A DNA stretch of 64,000 nt from Todiramphus chloris collaris (GCA_025345505.1 JANVCC010000056.1:1419049-1483048); one strand, 5' to 3'; positions 13,301 through 28,300 are shown, counted from the first letter of the stretch. Numbers and translations: made by a program. The notes: a model not told the origin generated them from the sequence alone.

Positions 13301-16300
13301 AAAACAGAACAGCATGAACGCTGGCACAAAGCAGATACGCTCGAATGGGTCTGCAGGACATCAACTAGAGCCAATCGATTTAAACAGTGTAGGTTTGCGC
13401 TGCATTCACCATACTCAGGTTCATGTCTGCAAAGCTGTTCAAGATTTGCCTGAACTTCTACCTGCAAGTTTTTCCATTTGAGGCCTTCTGCCTGAACTAC
13501 TCTACTTTCTAGAAACTGGACAACAAATGCAGAGGCATTGACATTCACAAGCATCCACTCAGGTCTGGCATTGAAGGGGCTTCACTTGAATAATGATCAG
13601 TGCTCAGAATCAGAATCACAGAATTGTAGGGGTTGGAAGGGACCTCCGAAGATCATCGAGTCCAACCCCTCTGCCAGAGCAGGCAAAACTAGAGCAGATC
13701 ATGCAGAAATGCATCCAGACAGGTCTTGAAAGTCTCCAGAGGAGAATCCACAACCTCTCTGGGGAGTCTGTTCCAGTGCTCATAACTGCTCAAAATAGGT
13801 ACTTTCTTTAATTTAGCAATAAGACATTTTCCTTAAGAAAAAAATAAAAACAATAAAGTTTAAAACCAGCAGAACATTACCATCTAGAGCTTCTTTTAAT
13901 TCATCTTTGGTCCAAGCAACTTCTGTCATCAGGAGTCGGAGATAATACATTGCATGCTGGTGAGGCTGTTCAGCCCTGAAGTTGTTAAGTGATCTCATGT
14001 ACTAAAACAAAATTACTAAGTTAAAATTACAGAACTTGCTACTTTTAAACATAAAATATTAACCTTGTACTCTCAAATTCTGTGTACCATCAAAAAGACA
14101 GATTACGAAAGTCAAGAATACTCTTTTGCTTGTTAAACCAGTTAAAACATTGTGTTAAACTACCCTGAGCCTATGGATTAAGTAGTAACCATTCAGGTAG
14201 TTGAAATGAGCATGACATCAAACCTTGCCATAAAATTCATGACTAGAAATTAAATTATTTCATTTAGACATAAATAACTATTTAGGTCAAGTTGCTCTTC
14301 CCAGAAGATATGCATTCTGTGATGACTGTTAGGTGGTAGGGGAATATCGCTGATAGAAAATGTACTTTTCTCCAAGTTGCTTCCCTGGGCTGACCTGATT
14401 AGAAAAATACATGAGCATCTGGGAGATTCTCTGAATTCTTTTCCTGGAAAAAGGAACTCTGAGAGAAGAATCAGTGAGTTTCTCCAAAGAAACTACTTTC
14501 TAGTCCAGCTGCACCATTACAAAATAAGCAAATCCTTTTTTCTCTACTAGAGGAATTGGGAAGTGCCAAATAAATTTTGGCAAGATGGGACCATTTCCAG
14601 TACAGGAAAGAAGTAACACCATTTGGGGCACGAGTGAGAAATGGCAAGCATGAAGGTGCTGAGGATTCATCCTTCTATCTCTTTCAAAGAGAAGCTGCTG
14701 TCTCCCTTATCTGTCCAGTGTAGACATGAAAAACTGCAATCTCCCCGTCTGACTTGACTTTTTTGGATTTTGTCCTTACTTTACATACACAAAAGGCCTA
14801 TGTAACAAAAGTCTATACAATGACTTTTCATGCATAATACAGATACAAAGGTCGAGAGAACTGCAAAGACTCTCAGGGAACCATCTTAAACTAAAAGAAA
14901 ATGATCCAAAGCAGAGCATTCACAGGGGGCTGGCGTGGGGTTTTTTACCTTGACATTTGGCATATCCCATTAAAACTTTCCAGATAATTAACATATTTTA
15001 GGTACACACAGCCTTGAATAAAGTGCTATCATAATAAATCTACCTCATGTTTTATGTCCACCTGCTCAGAATTTCCTACTAAATAGTAATGAACTAAAGA
15101 TGGCCCTGGTGTCTCTCTAGGCCAGTTACCTGTCCAAAAATTACCAGCAGCAAAGGATTAAAGCAAGACTATAGAAGGATTGAGTGACCTTCCCAGCATA
15201 CATGGCTCTCTCATCTACTGCAGACTATTTTCAAGCTTTCTGGGCCAGAAGTCAGCCTGTTCCCCAACACCAGTCTAATCCTCGTGCACTCCTTTATACC
15301 CCCACAACATCTCTTTGCCATGAGTGCCAACATCTAATTTCTTCATTTCCTTTGTTTTACCCCTGTCTTGCTTTAAAGAAAGAACCAGAAGAACAGTTAT
15401 GTATCTTGTTTGGCTTAACAAATGTAATCACTGTTCATAAATTTACGACAGAAGATAAAAAAAATAAGTAATCTAACTTAAAATCCATACATATAGATAA
15501 ATATATATAGAGAGAGATCGGTCATAAAATTTAGGAAGTGAGACTTTCAGAAATCAGCATGTACTTAGACAGCTGGTTACTTATGCTCCAAAGGATCTCG
15601 GTCCAGGAGCAGTGCTTCTCTTCACATGTAGTGACAAGAAATGTTACAAATCTTTTCAACACTTCCTTTCCCCCTTCATCCATTTTCCTCTTCTTTTATT
15701 GCTAGATCCCACTGGGGCCTTTCCAAATTGTAAAACAGGATATAAAGATAAGATTTCCTCCTCTTTCCCCCTTCTTACATTTCTACTCCTATCAATGCAA
15801 GTTGCAATCCCTTGGTCAATCATTAGAAGGACTGACTGAAAGAAGATTCCTGGGCCAGTTATTTTTAACTAAAGAATGTAATATAAACACTCCAGGGAAC
15901 TCGTGGCCACAGAAAAGATGAAAGAACAAAGCTTCTGCAGAATTTCCCCCTGTATTTTCATGGATAATAATCCCTCATATTTAATTTCAATTCAATACAT
16001 TCCATTTTAAATTAATCCAAAATGTACACGTCTCATGTAGCTTACCGCTTCCTTGATAATTTCAAAGCGTTTTTCATCAATCTCAAAAGTAGCCATTTTC
16101 TCAATGATCTTCTTGAGCAAGATATGTTGCTTGTCATTATAACCTTTTACAGAGAGCTATGGAAAAAGTACATAATTTGCTTTAAATGTGGAACACAAAA
16201 GAATAAAACAAGTACCAAGTCTTGTATAATTCAATGAATAGTATATTTTTCAACACTTACTCTAAATTCAACATTATTGAACATTAACTCATTCTGACAT

Positions 16301-19300
16301 AAAACCATTTTATCCATCAAAAAGATATCTGACGAATATAATATTACACATGAATGCTGACAATTAATGTCATTCCATGTTGATGCAAGCAAATTGTACT
16401 CAGAATACATATTTTTCGTGATTACAAGTATTGAGTCCAGTCAGTAAACTGTACATTTGGAGTATCTAAATGGTTTTACCCTAGGTTTCTCATTTTAGTA
16501 GTGAAAGCTAGATTCACAGCCTTCTTAAATATTCTCTCCAGTTTATTTTTAACCTTGTTTCATGTTTATCTTGTTGTTCAAAAAAATATTTTCTGTAAGT
16601 GGAAGCAAGCAGTACTACAAGAAAAGGGGTACTGTCAACAGCAGCACAATTTATAACCACAGTGCTGCTGGGCTGAAACACGAAGGTACTTACTCTACAA
16701 TTGTAATGAGATATTGATCTGATCATACACATTTTTTTTTTTTTAAAGTATACATGAAATAAACTTGGCCATTAAAAAAAAAAAAACCAAAGCAAAACCC
16801 TCAGAAACTTAAAAATTACTATATGACTGCATCAAGCTACTGAAAGTTTGTCCAGTGAAAACAGACATTAGAAGGCCTTCTGGGTGAAAAAATAGTTCAA
16901 AATTTGGTATCTCAAAACAGGAACTTAATTGGATTTGTGCAATTTAAGTATTAAGGTTAAAATAAAATTTTAGGATACAAACAAACATACAGATGAATTC
17001 CTGCTTTCTAGTAGGAATAATTTTTGCTTCTATAGCTGCCAAAATATACCAGAAACATCAATCTGAAGAAAAAGCTATCATAAATGGATTTGTGACAAAA
17101 GCTGATATCCTAAATTAGCATAAGAACCCAAACTGTTCAACAGTCACCATGGGTGATTGTTTTCAGTGTAGCACCTGTCCTTGCTTAAAGTATCAACAGT
17201 GTACAGTTACACCTATTGACTGTAAAACTTCCCATGATATTGAATATTAGAAAGTTCCAGATACCAAAATGGAGTAAATTGATTTTAATATGTGAAAACA
17301 GAATCTTTACAGTCAAAGAATATAAAAGACCCTATAAAAACCCAGATAATATTTAAAATATCTAAAATTCTACACTGTGACTAAGCATGAAGAAAATTAC
17401 ACATATGCACACCCCTCCTCTTTTCTTCTTTTTTTTTTTTTATTTTTTTTCCCCCCCAAGGAATTAACTCTGACCATGGAAACAACAAGTTTTCAAACTG
17501 AGAATAGATAGCCATGTTTGCAGTAGGTTAAGTGAATGCTACCAGGAAATGAGATCTGCACTGGATAAAAAAAGAAACTGCAGCACTTGCTCTCATGCAG
17601 AAAGTGTAAAGACAATATCCACTACATTCTCTTACTGACATGCTTTGGAAAATAATGCTTCTCCAGGAAATTTCAAAACACATTTTGGTATAAAATGATG
17701 GTTAATAAAAGCTTTTAACAGAACTTCAAGAGAGACTATTAAAATCTCCTATTGTAAATCTCACAGGAAAAGCTGAGTAAGAAATAACTATCATAATATC
17801 AGTATTTATCAAGTAAGTATTGGCACCACTTTAAAACAGATTATGAAACACATAATAAAAACAAACACTAAGGAAAATCCATAAATATCCAGCATTACAT
17901 TCTAATGAACACATGCACAATCCATTTCCACAGCTCACTGCAGCAGAATTAGAGAGTTATAATAAAATCTGTAGAGTTGAGAACCATTCATCAGAAGAGT
18001 TAATCTTTTCATATAGAAGCCAGCAGTAGTGCTTTCAAGATTACCATGCAAGCAAGTAAAAATGTCAACTAGAATGCAACGATTGCACTGCACACACGTT
18101 CACAAGACACTGCAATCAGAAACAGGTCACTCAGTACTGATTAAAATACAGTTGTGCTTTGCCTTTAATTCATGAGATATACGCAAGGAAAAAAACCATT
18201 AACCGTCTCGTTTAGAAATGCAGAACTCAAAATGTTTTCTCCAAGCTCAACAACTCCCAAGCTGTTTCATTTCCTCCTGTTTTTTTCTTACTTACAAGTA
18301 TTGCATTCATTCCTGATGCAATGCCATAGCTCAAACCTGAGAGGCGTGCTGCATATGTATACTCTTTTAAATCATCCTTCAATAACCTGATAAACAGGTA
18401 TGTCATGTTGCAATGGAGAGGATCAGCATAAATGTAGCGACTAACAAAAAGAAAAACAAAAGAAATGCTTTGATACCTCAAGCAGTGACAAAGTAATGGA
18501 TGAAGAAACATGACTGAAGAGTATGTATATGCAGCCTCATGATCAGTAGTTCTTGAACAAGAAAGCTGAAGTGTACCACTTATTTAATAGCATGAGAAGG
18601 GGCTCTTCTACCCCATCAATCAGGAAGTTTTTAGTAGATATCTGGCAAACTGAAATAATATGTAAGCTTGGATTAGGGTTGCTTTTTTCTTTTTTTTTAA
18701 ATGGAGGAACAAGTCTTATAACTAAGAATTTCATGAATGATAGCAAAATAAAGAAGAAAATTTGCTTAATATGAATGGAAAGATTGCTGAAGACTTTGAA
18801 CAAAATTCAACTTAAAAGTCAAATTAAAGAAAGGATGGTTAATAACCAAGATCAAAAGGAGTAACAGCCTTAGACCCATTTTTTAAATAAAAGTCCTTCC
18901 ATCAAATCAATATAAAAATGTTGATGAGTGGAAGTATTTTTAAGGCTCTAAGCTTTTCCTTGATTTGGGTACTTACATACATCCCATAGATGGTATTTTG
19001 GAGATCATAGTTCAAGCCAGCTAGTTCTGCTGCATATGCATACTCGTTGAGGGAGTCTTTGAGTAGTTCAAGGTACAAATAGGCCATGTTACAATGCAAG
19101 GGATCCACGTAAGCAAATGGGCTGGAAGAAAATGTTGAAAGTAAAATATGCAGTTTAAAATTAATTCTGTTTCTTTTGGCCTTTTAAGTTTGATCTGAAG
19201 GAAATAATATTTACTATGAGTATGCTGCTGGATCCCATTATGAAGGATTCCTCTTTCAAAGCCAAATATGAACAGACCTGAAAAGAATTATTTAGCTTTC

Positions 19301-22300
19301 TTACTGTTTGAGTGATGCCTAAATATATTGAAGATTCCAGAGAGATTTTCTTATTTGTGCTCACAGATCAAGACACCTTATATTTACTTCACTGCACAGT
19401 CAGAATTCAGGAGGGGTAAAATAAACTAAATACACCTCAAACAACCAACATAATTTAGAAGACTGAAATGAAAGCTCATATACTGGACATTAATTTAATT
19501 CATACTTCTACACTATCAGAAAACAAGAGTAGTTTTTATTACAAAAATCAAGACATGAGCAATTTGTGGTATGAAAAATATGCAGTACATTACAAGTTCA
19601 GCTCAGGAAGGAAGTTCTGACACATCCGTTTTCATACCACCGCATTTTTTTGTGTTTTTTTTATGGCAACAGCTACACAAGCTCTACTCTTCTATTAGAG
19701 GCACCTGATCACATACAAGACTGTCATATATTTCTCAAAAATATAAATGCAACTCAAAGACTCAAGCCATGTTTCAACTGTGCTGATTGTTAAATATCTG
19801 TATGCTTTAACGAATTGCAAAGCCCAGATAAGTTATTTGTACTATGATTGAATATTTATTTCTAAAACTTCTGAAGTGCATGTAAATTCATCATCAATTT
19901 CACAGAAATAATCATCAGTATCTAAAACAATTTATTGACTGGATATAGTTTACAAGTCAAAACACATACCATTTGCATTTATTTACTCTAAGCAGTCACT
20001 AACGGTCATATTCAGAGACATATTATATATGTTTAGGCTTACATATCATTGTATTTCATAGCACAGACCAACATTTGGGGGGGGGGGGGGAGAGCGTGTG
20101 TGTGGAGAAGATCACATTGCCACAATATACATGCTGATAACTTTAAAATACATTGCAAAGCTATTTTTATGAAGGTTCCTAATAATTTTTAGCAAGGCAA
20201 TGACTTTGCCTTTCCTTTAGATAAGGAAAGGAAGGATAGGAAAAGAGTTTTTAAAAAAAAATTTTTAAATCTATTAGAGAAAAGCCTGCTATAGTCTGAA
20301 ATCTTAGCCTAGGATATGCTTTTTTACTACCACTGGATTAATTATTCTGGGCTTGTGTAACTTAAATAAACAGGTCAGAATATGAGAGAACTCTGCTATT
20401 TGCATATACACATACAATGAGCATTTCCCCAAACAGAGCAATTTCAATATGCCAAATGATGCAAAACCAATTAATATTGAATTGTTTTTATTAAGACTGA
20501 GTTCAAAGCAAGATGTAGGTCAATCCAATGTTATCATAAACCTTCCTCCAAACTCATTATATTCTTTTTCTTTTTGATACTTGAATAGAAACTTAATCCA
20601 TTTGAACGATTACTCTGTCCATATCAGTTAAAACTTCTGTATGCTCATTTAGCTAGCAAAGGCCACCAGGGAGTTTTGAAAATAATGAAGTCTTAGTAGT
20701 CTTAAATCATTAATCCTCAAGTGAAAATAGCAGAAAACAATTATTGTAACACTGTTCTGGGAGTCGCCTTCTATTACTGACAACTTAGTAAATAAGTGCT
20801 TATTTCTAGTTTACATTTTTTCAATTAGACGTGAAGAACAACTCAATCTCTGATAGTGTATTTGAAAAATATTAAAAGTATAGTCTTTTCCCCTTTTAAA
20901 CAGAGCTGTAAAGTGACACAGCTGGAATCAATACTGAAGTGTTAATCCTGGGCTACCTTATATGCAATTCAAGTTGCCTGAAAGTATCAAGCATCTAGAT
21001 AAAAATAATTAACATCATATTTTTAACATCCATCTCTCTAAACCTTAGGAAACTTGAAGCACAGAGTTTATGATTACCTTTAGAAAGTTTTCAAAACAAC
21101 ATCACATTACATTGCTATTTTGCTTCCTTTTAAAAAAGGATATTTGTCAAGTTCTTAAGTCACAGTTCATATAAGATCAAAAGCTTATCGTTTAGTCTAA
21201 ACAATGATAAGTCCCATGTCAGAAGGTTTTACTGTGGTGTTTCTTGAATGCAAGACCTGTGCCATGTAAGTGATTTCAGTTTTGAAACAAGGCAACTTCA
21301 AGAAGTTCATATACTCAGATATATAAGACTTCATATACTTGTTCCTACTGGATCTGTATGTTTGATAGACAAACCACCCTCATCAGCTTCCTCTTACTTC
21401 ATCTATGCAGCAGTTGCTGCTATAACATCTGGGTCAGGAATTCTTCCAGTGATTCATTATGATCAGGTCTACAGGCAGAAGAAATCCTCCTAGTTTTTTC
21501 TATCTCACTGAAGCAGTCTGTAGTGTGCTATAAGGCAGCATAGCCATCAGATTCTGGTCTAGAATTAAGGCTAAAACTTTTTATGAAAACCTGTATTAAT
21601 AAGATGGCTTTATTCAACAAATCACTTGGCCACAACAGCTGTGGGTGATTTTCTCAAGTCTCATGAATACACACTACACATTTCACCAAATAAACACTAT
21701 GCATTTCACCATTTCCTCCAGTGACCACCAGCATCACACGTCTCAAAAGACAGAGATTAACTAAGAATCTTTCTTAAGTATCAAACCCAGACAAGCCTGC
21801 TTAAAATTTCTTCTGGAGGTTATGCACCCATTATTGTCAAAATATCCTCACATTCGTTCATATACAATTACCATAATTATTTTTAAAGAAAAGGAAGGAA
21901 TACTTGTCCTCGACCCTAAGAAAAAAAGCCAGCTTTCCATCTGTAACCATTCATAGGAAGAAAGAGGCAGCTCATTCCATTAGTCATCAAAATTCAAGTA
22001 AGCCTGGCTTTTTTAAAGGGCTCACTGAACCAGAAGTACAAACCTAACTGGGAAAGACTACCACCACACAGTAGATATGTCCCTGCTCATTGCAAGCAAC
22101 AGCTAACATTCAAAGGCCCCTTCTAATCCAAACCATTCTACGGTAAGTATGTGCACATATGCACAATATACCTTTGTTTGCTCTTCATAAAATCAATTAT
22201 CTTTTAATCATTCATAGACTGGTAAAGAGATTGGATCACTCATAGTTCGTTTGGAATTGATTTCTAAACCCACAACTGCATAACATAAACTTGGTGTCCA

Positions 22301-25300
22301 TCCATCAAATCCTATTTTGGGTTCTGGCCAAACATAGTGAAAGGGAAAGTCACCAGGTACGAACAAAGGCAGCAGCTGTTCTCTGAATAAGAGATGGGCA
22401 CATCTCTGGCACATCAAAGTTGAAAAAGTTGTCATGTTTGCCCTGTGGTTTAAAACAGCAAAAAGAAAGAGGAATGCTCTGGTAACCAATTTTCCCAAAC
22501 TAGTACCAACACCAGTACCAAGATCTGACACACTCTGAAAAAACATCTCTCTAAAATTCTGCCAAGAAAAATGTCAAGTGGTCTCTCAAAATAAGGACTC
22601 AGCAGTGCATCCATGAGCATCTATCAGAGCCCACATAATAGCCTTTCCAACAGTATCACTGAAGCATTTCATCAGGCCAAAGGAGGAGAGTTCCTGAAAT
22701 GATTTTCACTTTCAGTAGTCCAGCACAAAACCAGTTGCTCTTTAAAGACAGCGGCATTTTTTTTTTATTTCAAAAGTTAGAAATAATTACTTGAAAGGAC
22801 CACTAAGGAGGTACATCCTCATGTTAGCTTAAAAAAAATTTCCTGTGACGGAAATAATGCAAGACCAGAATTAACATACAGCACTTTATCATGCATCTTA
22901 AGGTGAAAAGAATCACACATTCATTGATCGCATAGACAGTGTTCTAAAAAAAACCCAAAATCAGTTGTTATTATCAGTTAAATAACATATCACAATTTTA
23001 AGCACATAGAATATTATACTGGCAAATTAAAACATAATTTGAACCTAAAATCATTATCAGAAGAGCATTTTATGAAGAAAACTCTTAAAATAGTTGCAAT
23101 TCGGTCATTAATTAAAAATAATACACCCATTTTTAAAGATGTATATTGCAATATGTAGTTGGTCCCATTGGCAGGCATATTTCAGGTATAGAAAATAAAA
23201 CAGAATAAAACTTGGTTTAGAAGTACTTTTATATAAACTTTCCTGGCTAATGTAGATGGAGCACCTCAAACTTCTTGCTACTCAACTAGTGCATAACTTA
23301 CATGAGCCTTCCTGCTATTTGTATATTATTGCATATTCATGAGTAAGGACAAATGTTTTAAAGCCTCAACACATGCAAGAAATTTGTTGCCACAGAATGC
23401 GGATCCCCAACAAACAAGACACTTTTGGAGAGCAATATACTTAATGTTGCATACCTGAAAAATTCAAAGTTGAGACAAGCTTTTGGCAAAAAAAATTTGT
23501 CATCTTGCTTGAACCACAGTTTGCTCATAGCAGTGTCCTGTGTCAAGAAAAGAGGTTAAGTCACCTAAATTTTAACTGCAATACATTACAATCTTCTTAA
23601 GTCTCTTAATCTCGCTTTACTGCTATCACCTTAAATTCATATTCTTGCTATATTCATTTGTGTATACATCCATCTATCCTTATTGAGACTGTCTTCTTAC
23701 CGTTTGTCACCTTAACAAGTAGTTAAATTTGTGATCCAAATGGGAACTATTTTTACAGAGCAGGAGTGACCAAAGACATAAGAGTTAGCTTCCTAAAAAA
23801 CCCTGCCAATGCTGGCATTAAAAGATGTAGCATTACACAGCATACAGCACAATATATATCTATATATATATCTCTAAGAATATAATTGTGTATTTAATGC
23901 TTTAAGTAAAAATATTAATGTATTGTATGTTGTTTTAAAGTAACATTGATAACAAGAAAACCACATACACATTTAGAAAAAGTAGTAAAACTAGTCAGAA
24001 ATTAGTTAAAAGATCTGTCACCAAAAATTTTTAGAATAGTATCCTAGTTCAGGAAAGAATCTAAACAATCCCCTACTGCTTTTTCTCAAAAAAAACAAAA
24101 CAAAAAACCAAACCAAACCAAAACAAAAACAAACAAAAAAAAAACTGTGAAAGAGATTCTCTCTCTCTGCTACAACTCTAGTTAACTTTATCCCCCCCAA
24201 CACCTTTTCTTTAAATTGCTATAGATATGAGAGAAATTTTAAGTGTAAAATTATTTTTTTCTTATATTTTGAGCAGATGTTCTTTGCTTCTCAGGGATTT
24301 GGCATGGTACTTTTCTCCTTTTGCCTAAAAGAGAAGTGTCTTGGCTCTCACAGCACACCTTCCTCTCCATAATATTCAACTTGTAAAATAAAGCCAAAGT
24401 AAAACTTTGACACAATAAAATTTTTGTTCTTTTAAATTGCTACTAGGTGGTTTAGAATACATCTTACATCAGGGACAGGATGATGAACAGTAGAGTCTGT
24501 CTGTAGTACTGGAGACCTGACACAAGAGCTGGAGATCGCTAGCTGAAGTCCATTTTAACAATGTGTCCCTCAGGCCAAATCTGATATCCTAACTGCCCTC
24601 TTTCCTGAGGGATTCGCAGGGCAAGGTGTGCCATTACTACATAGGTGACTAGTGACATGCTGCCAGTGAATGGCCATCCTGTTCCTGCATTTATGTTCCC
24701 CTCTCTCCCTTTCTCTACACACTGGTCCTGTTCCAGTTCACTAGGCATATGAAACAGCAGAAAAATTGCCTTTTTTTGTACAGCTAAACTCTGCTGATTT
24801 AGTTCTTGCAATATTTTGCTGGGGGGTCAGAGAAATGCCAGCGCCCACAAAAAGAAAATAGCACAGATGTACAGCTAAGGAGAAAATGAAAAGAGATTCA
24901 GGCAAAATAGATAAAGTCTCTTTCATCAAGTTCAGAAGATTAAAAACATTTTCCCCTCAGAAAACATATTTTCAAGGGAAAGGAAAAACTAAAAGCTAGT
25001 ATTTTTCTAAAGCAATCATGCCTTAAAGAAAAGCTTTTGTGTGGATCAATTGCCTAGTTGCTACAGAGACACAGAAGGACCATCAGGTTTCTGTAGCAAA
25101 CCAATTAGTGTTACTTAATAGAGCTGTAGAACATGTGCCTGCTGAGGTTTAGGGTTTCAAGTTCAGGATGAACATATGCTCAAAGTTCTCCTCTGTTAAG
25201 AATACTGCTTCAAGTATATACCTAAAATGCCTTATCCAGAACAACTGTGTTTTCCTGAAGGATATCTTTGCACTGAAGTAGATATTAATATATATTAATC

Positions 25301-28300
25301 TAGTGTGCAAAAAGTGTATGTGAACTGACTATTCAAGCTAAAGTACACATGTAATTGCAGAAGACTTTTCCTATTTATCTTCTAGCTAAGACTAGGACAG
25401 AGATGAATATTAGCAAAGACAACTATGCTTTAGTAGTGAGAAGAAATTTTTAGTGAATTTTAGGTACTTAGAAAACTGAGATTTGCTAAACATATTGAGC
25501 GTATTAAATGATGCTGCCAGGAGACTGATGTTCATTTATGTGTTTACATCTTCGTCTCCCTTTTTCCATGCAATCACAAGATCTTTCCATAGACAGCTAC
25601 AGAAGAATAGCCTTGTCTACACTCTCGACTTACTGAACACTGCTCAAAAAAATGTAAGAATGTCAGTCACCCTTCTGCTGAATTACCACCTTTAATATTG
25701 TTTCTATCAATTGTTAACACACTGCCAAAAGGGCAAAGAGAAATCAAGTTGTTTATAGATTCATTTTTATAGGAATGCAAACAGTCATAATCCAACATTT
25801 AGCAAGAATGAACTTTCTACTGTCTCTCTAGCAGTATCTTTAAATTGTGTACTTTTCTGTTTATATACCTTAGAATATGATATGATCTGCATTATAAAAC
25901 ACATAGGAATCAACTGCTAACTTCCCAGAAGGTTAACTAGCAAGCAGAACAAATACATATAGCTTACCTTGACAAGGGCAGGATACTGTGTTGCATCTTT
26001 TTCCAATGGCAAAATCTCAAAGTTGGTAGGAATGAACTCATTCTTCATTGGGAGCTTGAATTTCCCATTCAGGTCAGCATTTTGCCATTTCTAGGTAAAT
26101 AGGAGAAACAATGAGGATATGTAGAATTTATGCTTAATTAATGAATATATACTTATTTGTTTTATGCTGTAACAAAAGATTTAAAAATGTATTCCACTAG
26201 CTTATGTGTAAATAATATTAACACAGAAAAAGAGAAAAGTATCTGGGAAACCAAGTTGAAGTAGGCTATCCACAGGGTGAAGGACTCTGAGGAGGAAGAC
26301 AAAACATAAAAAGTAATTTTGAAAAGTTTACAGTAGAGTGGAAGGTGGTTCTGTGTCTCAACCTTTCTGCTACTGTCAACTGCAAATGAAGGTATTAAAT
26401 GAAATACATAAACAAGAATTCCAATCAAGAACATAGGTATGGACAAGCTAAAGGAAGCATTCTTATGCAGTGCCTGTTGAAAGCATGCTTGGCAGCTCCA
26501 GTTTAGCTGTTGGGTGTATTTTACAGTCATCTCTTCTTAAAGTTATAGACCAATAAGAAGTTTCAATAAGAATTTGCCCACCTTCTTTGTTGGAATTTTC
26601 ATTTTTAGAAGCTTATTGTCAAAATATACTAATTTTCTAAGCTGCAAAAATCAATTTCAGAAATGCAGTTACACACAGCAGTTGTAAAAAGATTCCTTTC
26701 TTAAGAACAGATTAGATCATTAACATTTAATAGAGACATTTAAGTTTTAAAAAATTAATGCTTACATTTTTAAGTAGCCACCATATACTGTGAAACTTTT
26801 ATAACAAAAATGGTTTAACATTCCATGTACTTAACATGGTTTAAACCCACTGAAATTTATCTGTCCTATGTAACTTGAAATCTAAAGATTAACATAAGAA
26901 CCTTACTTCTCACTAAATAAAGTAATTGTACAATTATCACACTATGCAGAGCAATAGATTTAAGTTCTTCCCTCAACTAAATGGAAGATTAAACAAAGAA
27001 TTTACCACTTTCTTTCACTTGCAGCTATTAGAATATATCCATAGTTTTGACATACCTTAATAACTTCATCAGAAATAGCTTCTTGTTTATATTGTGTTCC
27101 ATACCAGTCTTCTGTTCGATCAGTTTTTCCTTCAAAAGACTTGGAAACTATCGCAACTCTGAAAACAAAGAGACAAAGAACTTTGGCATGAATGTGTCTG
27201 AGAAAATACTATGAGAAATTGCTCAGAACACTACTTCTATTCCATCGTTAGAATGAATTTATTACTGGAAATGGTCCCTGGACAGAGTACATTTGGACAG
27301 CAAGTATAAATACCAATATACACACAAAAGTTCATAATGATATCAGGTTATCAGCATCATTTAATGTTACTGGGGTTTTTTTTCCAAGTGCTACAACCTA
27401 CAGTTACACACAATTATTGTTGCATACAGTCTCTATTTTTAAGACTTTGTCCTTGTACCAGAAAACACAGAAATCAGTTCTTGAGATGATCTACAAAACC
27501 ACTGAAGTGACCATATTTTTCATACCACCTATATCAACACTCAGACATGTTAAAATATTGACTACAGAAATTTTATTCTAGAACTGACATTTTATATTAT
27601 GTTACTGCAGTTTCACTCTCCCAATTCATAATGTGATAGGAGAATTTCTTCATTTTCTATTACCATTAATTTCTCATGTCAGATTGATACCCGTTTCTGT
27701 CCCCCCCCCTTTTTTTTTGTTGTTTGGGCTTTTTTGAAGGGAAGAAAAGCAAGAAAGTGTTGGAAGGGACACATAAGGATCACTGAGTTCAACTCCATGC
27801 TTGTCATAGGGCTAACCTAAAACTAAACCATATAACTAAAAGCATTATTCATACGCTCCTTGAACTAAAGAATACACCTAAATAACAGGATATTCAGAAT
27901 AAAGAAAATTCCAAACTTAATCAGTATTTTTTCAGTAGTCTTCATAATAGTTATCAAGAAAACTCCTTTAATTCTTTTTAACAACCTACAACACAAAAGA
28001 TTATTCAACAGAAATAAGTAGCTAGCTTTAAGAGTAAACAGATGTTTGTAAGAATTCTGAGATGGTCAAAGAATGTAGCAGTTACCTCCTACATCTATTT
28101 AACTATCGCCAGGTGCTGAATAGCACAGTAATGAACTTCACCAAATCTTGTGCATATGGCTAAAATGCACATTAAAACACCAAAACATAAACAATGTAAG
28201 TGTTTTGGTTTTTTTAATCCCAGTATTTTCAGGACAGGAACATAATGTTGTCTATTTCTAATGTACACAGCAAAGTAGAGCATAAATCAAAACAGGTATA

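Larger units (their letters stand above)
18296..19121 (-). promoter_or_regulatory. IDE: Mutually exclusive exon pair 15a/15b
   Basis: Two 145-nt exons of identical phase (2 in, 0 out) lie 536 bp apart between exon 14 and exon 16. Exon 15a then 15b would read TCG CTA CAT TTA TGC TGA, a stop at the sixth codon. Exon 14 joined straight to exon 16 would read AGC TCT CTG TAA, a stop at the fourth. Only transcripts with exactly one of the two keep the frame. In human and mouse IDE the 15a/15b choice is known, and the 15b form was reported to degrade insulin and amyloid-beta less well. Both exons here have good splice sites, so both look usable. Confidence 0.93.
19122..23454 (-). other. IDE intron 14
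   Basis: 4333 bp. It contains a G14 run (20077-20090) followed by a short (GT)n, one CR1 remnant (22081-22142) and otherwise unique AT-rich sequence. The open frame at 22208-22546 on the minus strand resembles no family I know. Confidence 0.85.

Noticed and set aside
16146-16149. Alternative acceptor for exon 16 after GTAAAAG
   Set aside because: It would drop LSVK and leave the wrong phase after 15a or 15b; the upstream ccatag site restores the frame exactly.
22208-22546. Open frame of 112 codons on the minus strand in intron 14
   Set aside because: No recognisable domain or repeat; no matching splice sites.
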